A stretch of 8,239 nt of DNA from Paracoccaceae bacterium (GTDB taxonomy: Bacteria; Pseudomonadota; Alphaproteobacteria; Rhodobacterales; Rhodobacteraceae), in NCBI GenBank assembly GCA_007123625.1, contig SKKS01000029.1, positions 1 through 8,239 on the forward strand. Direction: 5' to 3'. The position numbers and the translations under genes were made by a program. Each line of letters starts with the position of its first letter. The first letter of the stretch is position 1. The notes beneath the pieces were generated by a model. That model was not told the origin of the DNA, ran no database searches, and was given only the letters and a program-made list of their open reading frames with translations. Of the stretch, positions 7,570-8,239 are shown in pieces.

Positions 7570-7591
7570 TGTTGTGATGCGCGTCACAACA
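7570..7591. promoter_or_regulatory. 22-bp palindrome in the tssB-tssC spacer (candidate operator or mRNA stem-loop)
   Basis: The plus strand reads TGTTGTGA-TGCGCG-TCACAACA, with two perfect 8-bp arms and a six-base centre that itself contains GCGC. Only the pair at positions 9 and 14 breaks the symmetry. The core TGTGA-N6-TCACA is identical to the classical Crp half-site arrangement, so it could bind a CRP/FNR-family or another dimeric regulator. As RNA it would form an 8-bp stem ending 26 nt before the tssC start, outside the GGAGGA site, so it could also affect mRNA processing. The rest of the 85-nt spacer (7544-7628) shows nothing else beyond the tssC ribosome-binding site. The palindrome is seen directly; its function is unknown. 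Confidence 0.5.
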
Positions 7592-7628
7592 TCTGCGCAC
7601 GCCCACTGAAATGAATTCGGTCGGGGCG

Positions 7629-8153
7629 CTACGCGTTAGCTTCGCCATCCTCGGCTGCGCCCTCCGCCTTTTTCTCAAGCATGCGCATCAGTTCAGGATC
7701 GGACAGCAGCTTCTTGAGCATGTCCTGCGCCGCCGACTTGCCGTTCATGTAGCGTTGCAGGTTGCTGAGTTGCTGCCGGGCATCCAGAAGCGCCTTGAGC
7801 GCCGGAACCTGCTGGGCGATCTTGCCCGGATCAAGGTCTTCCATCTTCGAAAACCGAAGCGTCACGCCAAGCTTCTCGCCGTCTTCGCCGCCAAGCTTGT
7901 TTTCGGCGGTGAAGCTGACCGCTGGCTGCACGCTGCCCATGAATTCGTCGAAATTCTGCATGTCGACGTTGGTGAAGTTGCGCTCGGCAACCTTGGGCTT
8001 CTCCTTCTCCGACGCGTTGCCCGACAAGTCGGCCATCACTCCCATGACGAAAGGAAGCTCGACATTCTTCTCGCTTTCATAAGGGTCTTCGTAGGAAATG
8101 TTGACGCGGGGGGGACGATTGCGCTTGAGGAACTTGCGCGCTGAGTCTGACAT
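7629..8153 (-). CDS. tssB: TssB (VipA), T6SS sheath small subunit
   Basis: The 174-residue protein shows the TssB/VipA pattern. KFLKRNRPPRVNISYE lies at 7-22, followed by ELPFVMGVMADLSG (32-45), RNFTNVDMQNFDEFM (58-72), RFSKMEDLDP (100-109) and the helical LLDARQQLSNLQRYMNGK (122-139). The tail is acidic and alanine-rich. TssB forms heterodimers with TssC, and its strands knit together adjacent sheath subunits. The ATG at 8151-8153 has AGGGAG (8161-8166) 7 nt upstream. It is the first gene visible in the transcription direction and is preceded by a promoter-like leader, so it may be the first gene of the operon. A further upstream gene such as tssA cannot be excluded because the window ends 86 nt before the start. 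Confidence 0.97.
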   Translation of the reverse strand: MSDSARKFLKRNRPPRVNISYEDPYESEKNVELPFVMGVMADLSGNASEKEKPKVAERNFTNVDMQNFDEFMGSVQPAVSFTAENKLGGEDGEKLGVTLRFSKMEDLDPGKIAQQVPALKALLDARQQLSNLQRYMNGKSAAQDMLKKLLSDPELMRMLEKKAEGAAEDGEANA

Positions 8154-8239
8154 CGAAACTCTCCCTGACTATCAAAAGATGAAGCCAGAGAGCGCCTTTG
8201 ATGTCAATTAAAACGTTATCGCACGGGGCTATCGAACGG
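8154..8239 (-). promoter_or_regulatory. tssB leader with candidate sigma70-type promoter
   Basis: Reading the minus strand, a perfect TTGACA hexamer occupies 8202-8207. A 17-nt spacer would put the -10 at 8179-8184 as CTTCAT, which matches only 3 of 6 consensus bases, so the promoter is weak or needs an activator. The surrounding 8198-8220 is A/T-rich compared with the genes. An imperfect inverted repeat flanks the putative -10: gactatcaaaag (8167-8178, plus strand) and ctttgatgtc (8196-8205). It could be an operator. A sigma54 -24/-12 site was looked for, and no properly spaced GG/GC pair was found. The promoter call is an inference from sequence only. Confidence 0.35.

Noticed and set aside
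8170..8192. Sigma54 (-24/-12) promoter upstream of tssB, as in some T6SS clusters
   Set aside because: A TGGC is present, but the base pair 12 positions further is TG rather than the required GC, so the site lacks the invariant -12 element.
1..8239. CRISPR array, tRNA/rRNA gene, insertion sequence or effector-immunity pair
   Set aside because: No regularly spaced repeats, no tRNA-like or rRNA sequence, no transposase, and no unassigned gene-sized space was found. Every stretch longer than about 165 nt is covered by a core T6SS gene.

Overview
The window is a densely packed segment of a type VI secretion system (T6SS) structural operon. All genes lie on the minus strand and are transcribed from high to low coordinates. 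In transcription order they are tssB (small sheath), tssC (large sheath), hcp (inner tube), tssE, tssF and tssG (baseplate wedge), and tssH/clpV (sheath-recycling AAA+ ATPase). The last gene runs off the left edge of the window. The high GC content, codon choice and general protein character suggest a proteobacterium, most plausibly an alphaproteobacterium of Rhodobacterales type. That placement is an inference, because the window holds no phylogenetic marker gene.

Region by region: 8154-8239 is an 86-nt leader with a TTGACA -35-like hexamer and an imperfect inverted repeat just upstream of tssB. tssB (7629-8153) and tssC (6068-7543) are separated by 85 nt that hold a near-perfect 22-bp palindrome. 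hcp (5517-6011) follows a short A/T-rich spacer and has the strongest ribosome-binding site seen here. A 163-nt gap (5354-5516) after hcp carries a strong stem-loop and a C(UUCG)G tetraloop hairpin. tssE, tssF and tssG (5353 down to 1723) are joined by 4-nt ATGA and GTGA overlaps, and clpV starts 41 nt after tssG.

These genes form the contractile part of the machine. TssB and TssC build the cytoplasmic sheath around a tube of stacked Hcp hexamers. TssE, TssF and TssG form the baseplate on which both polymerise, and ClpV disassembles the contracted sheath for reuse. The membrane complex (TssJ, L, M), TssK, TssA, the VgrG/PAAR spike and any effectors are not in this window. The gene order matches the Pseudomonas aeruginosa HSI-I arrangement, except that no tagJ/impE gene lies between hcp and tssE.

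No previously undescribed system is visible. The observations worth following up are in the spacers: the tssB-tssC palindrome, the post-hcp stem-loops, and the graded ribosome-binding sites and overlaps that may set subunit stoichiometry.
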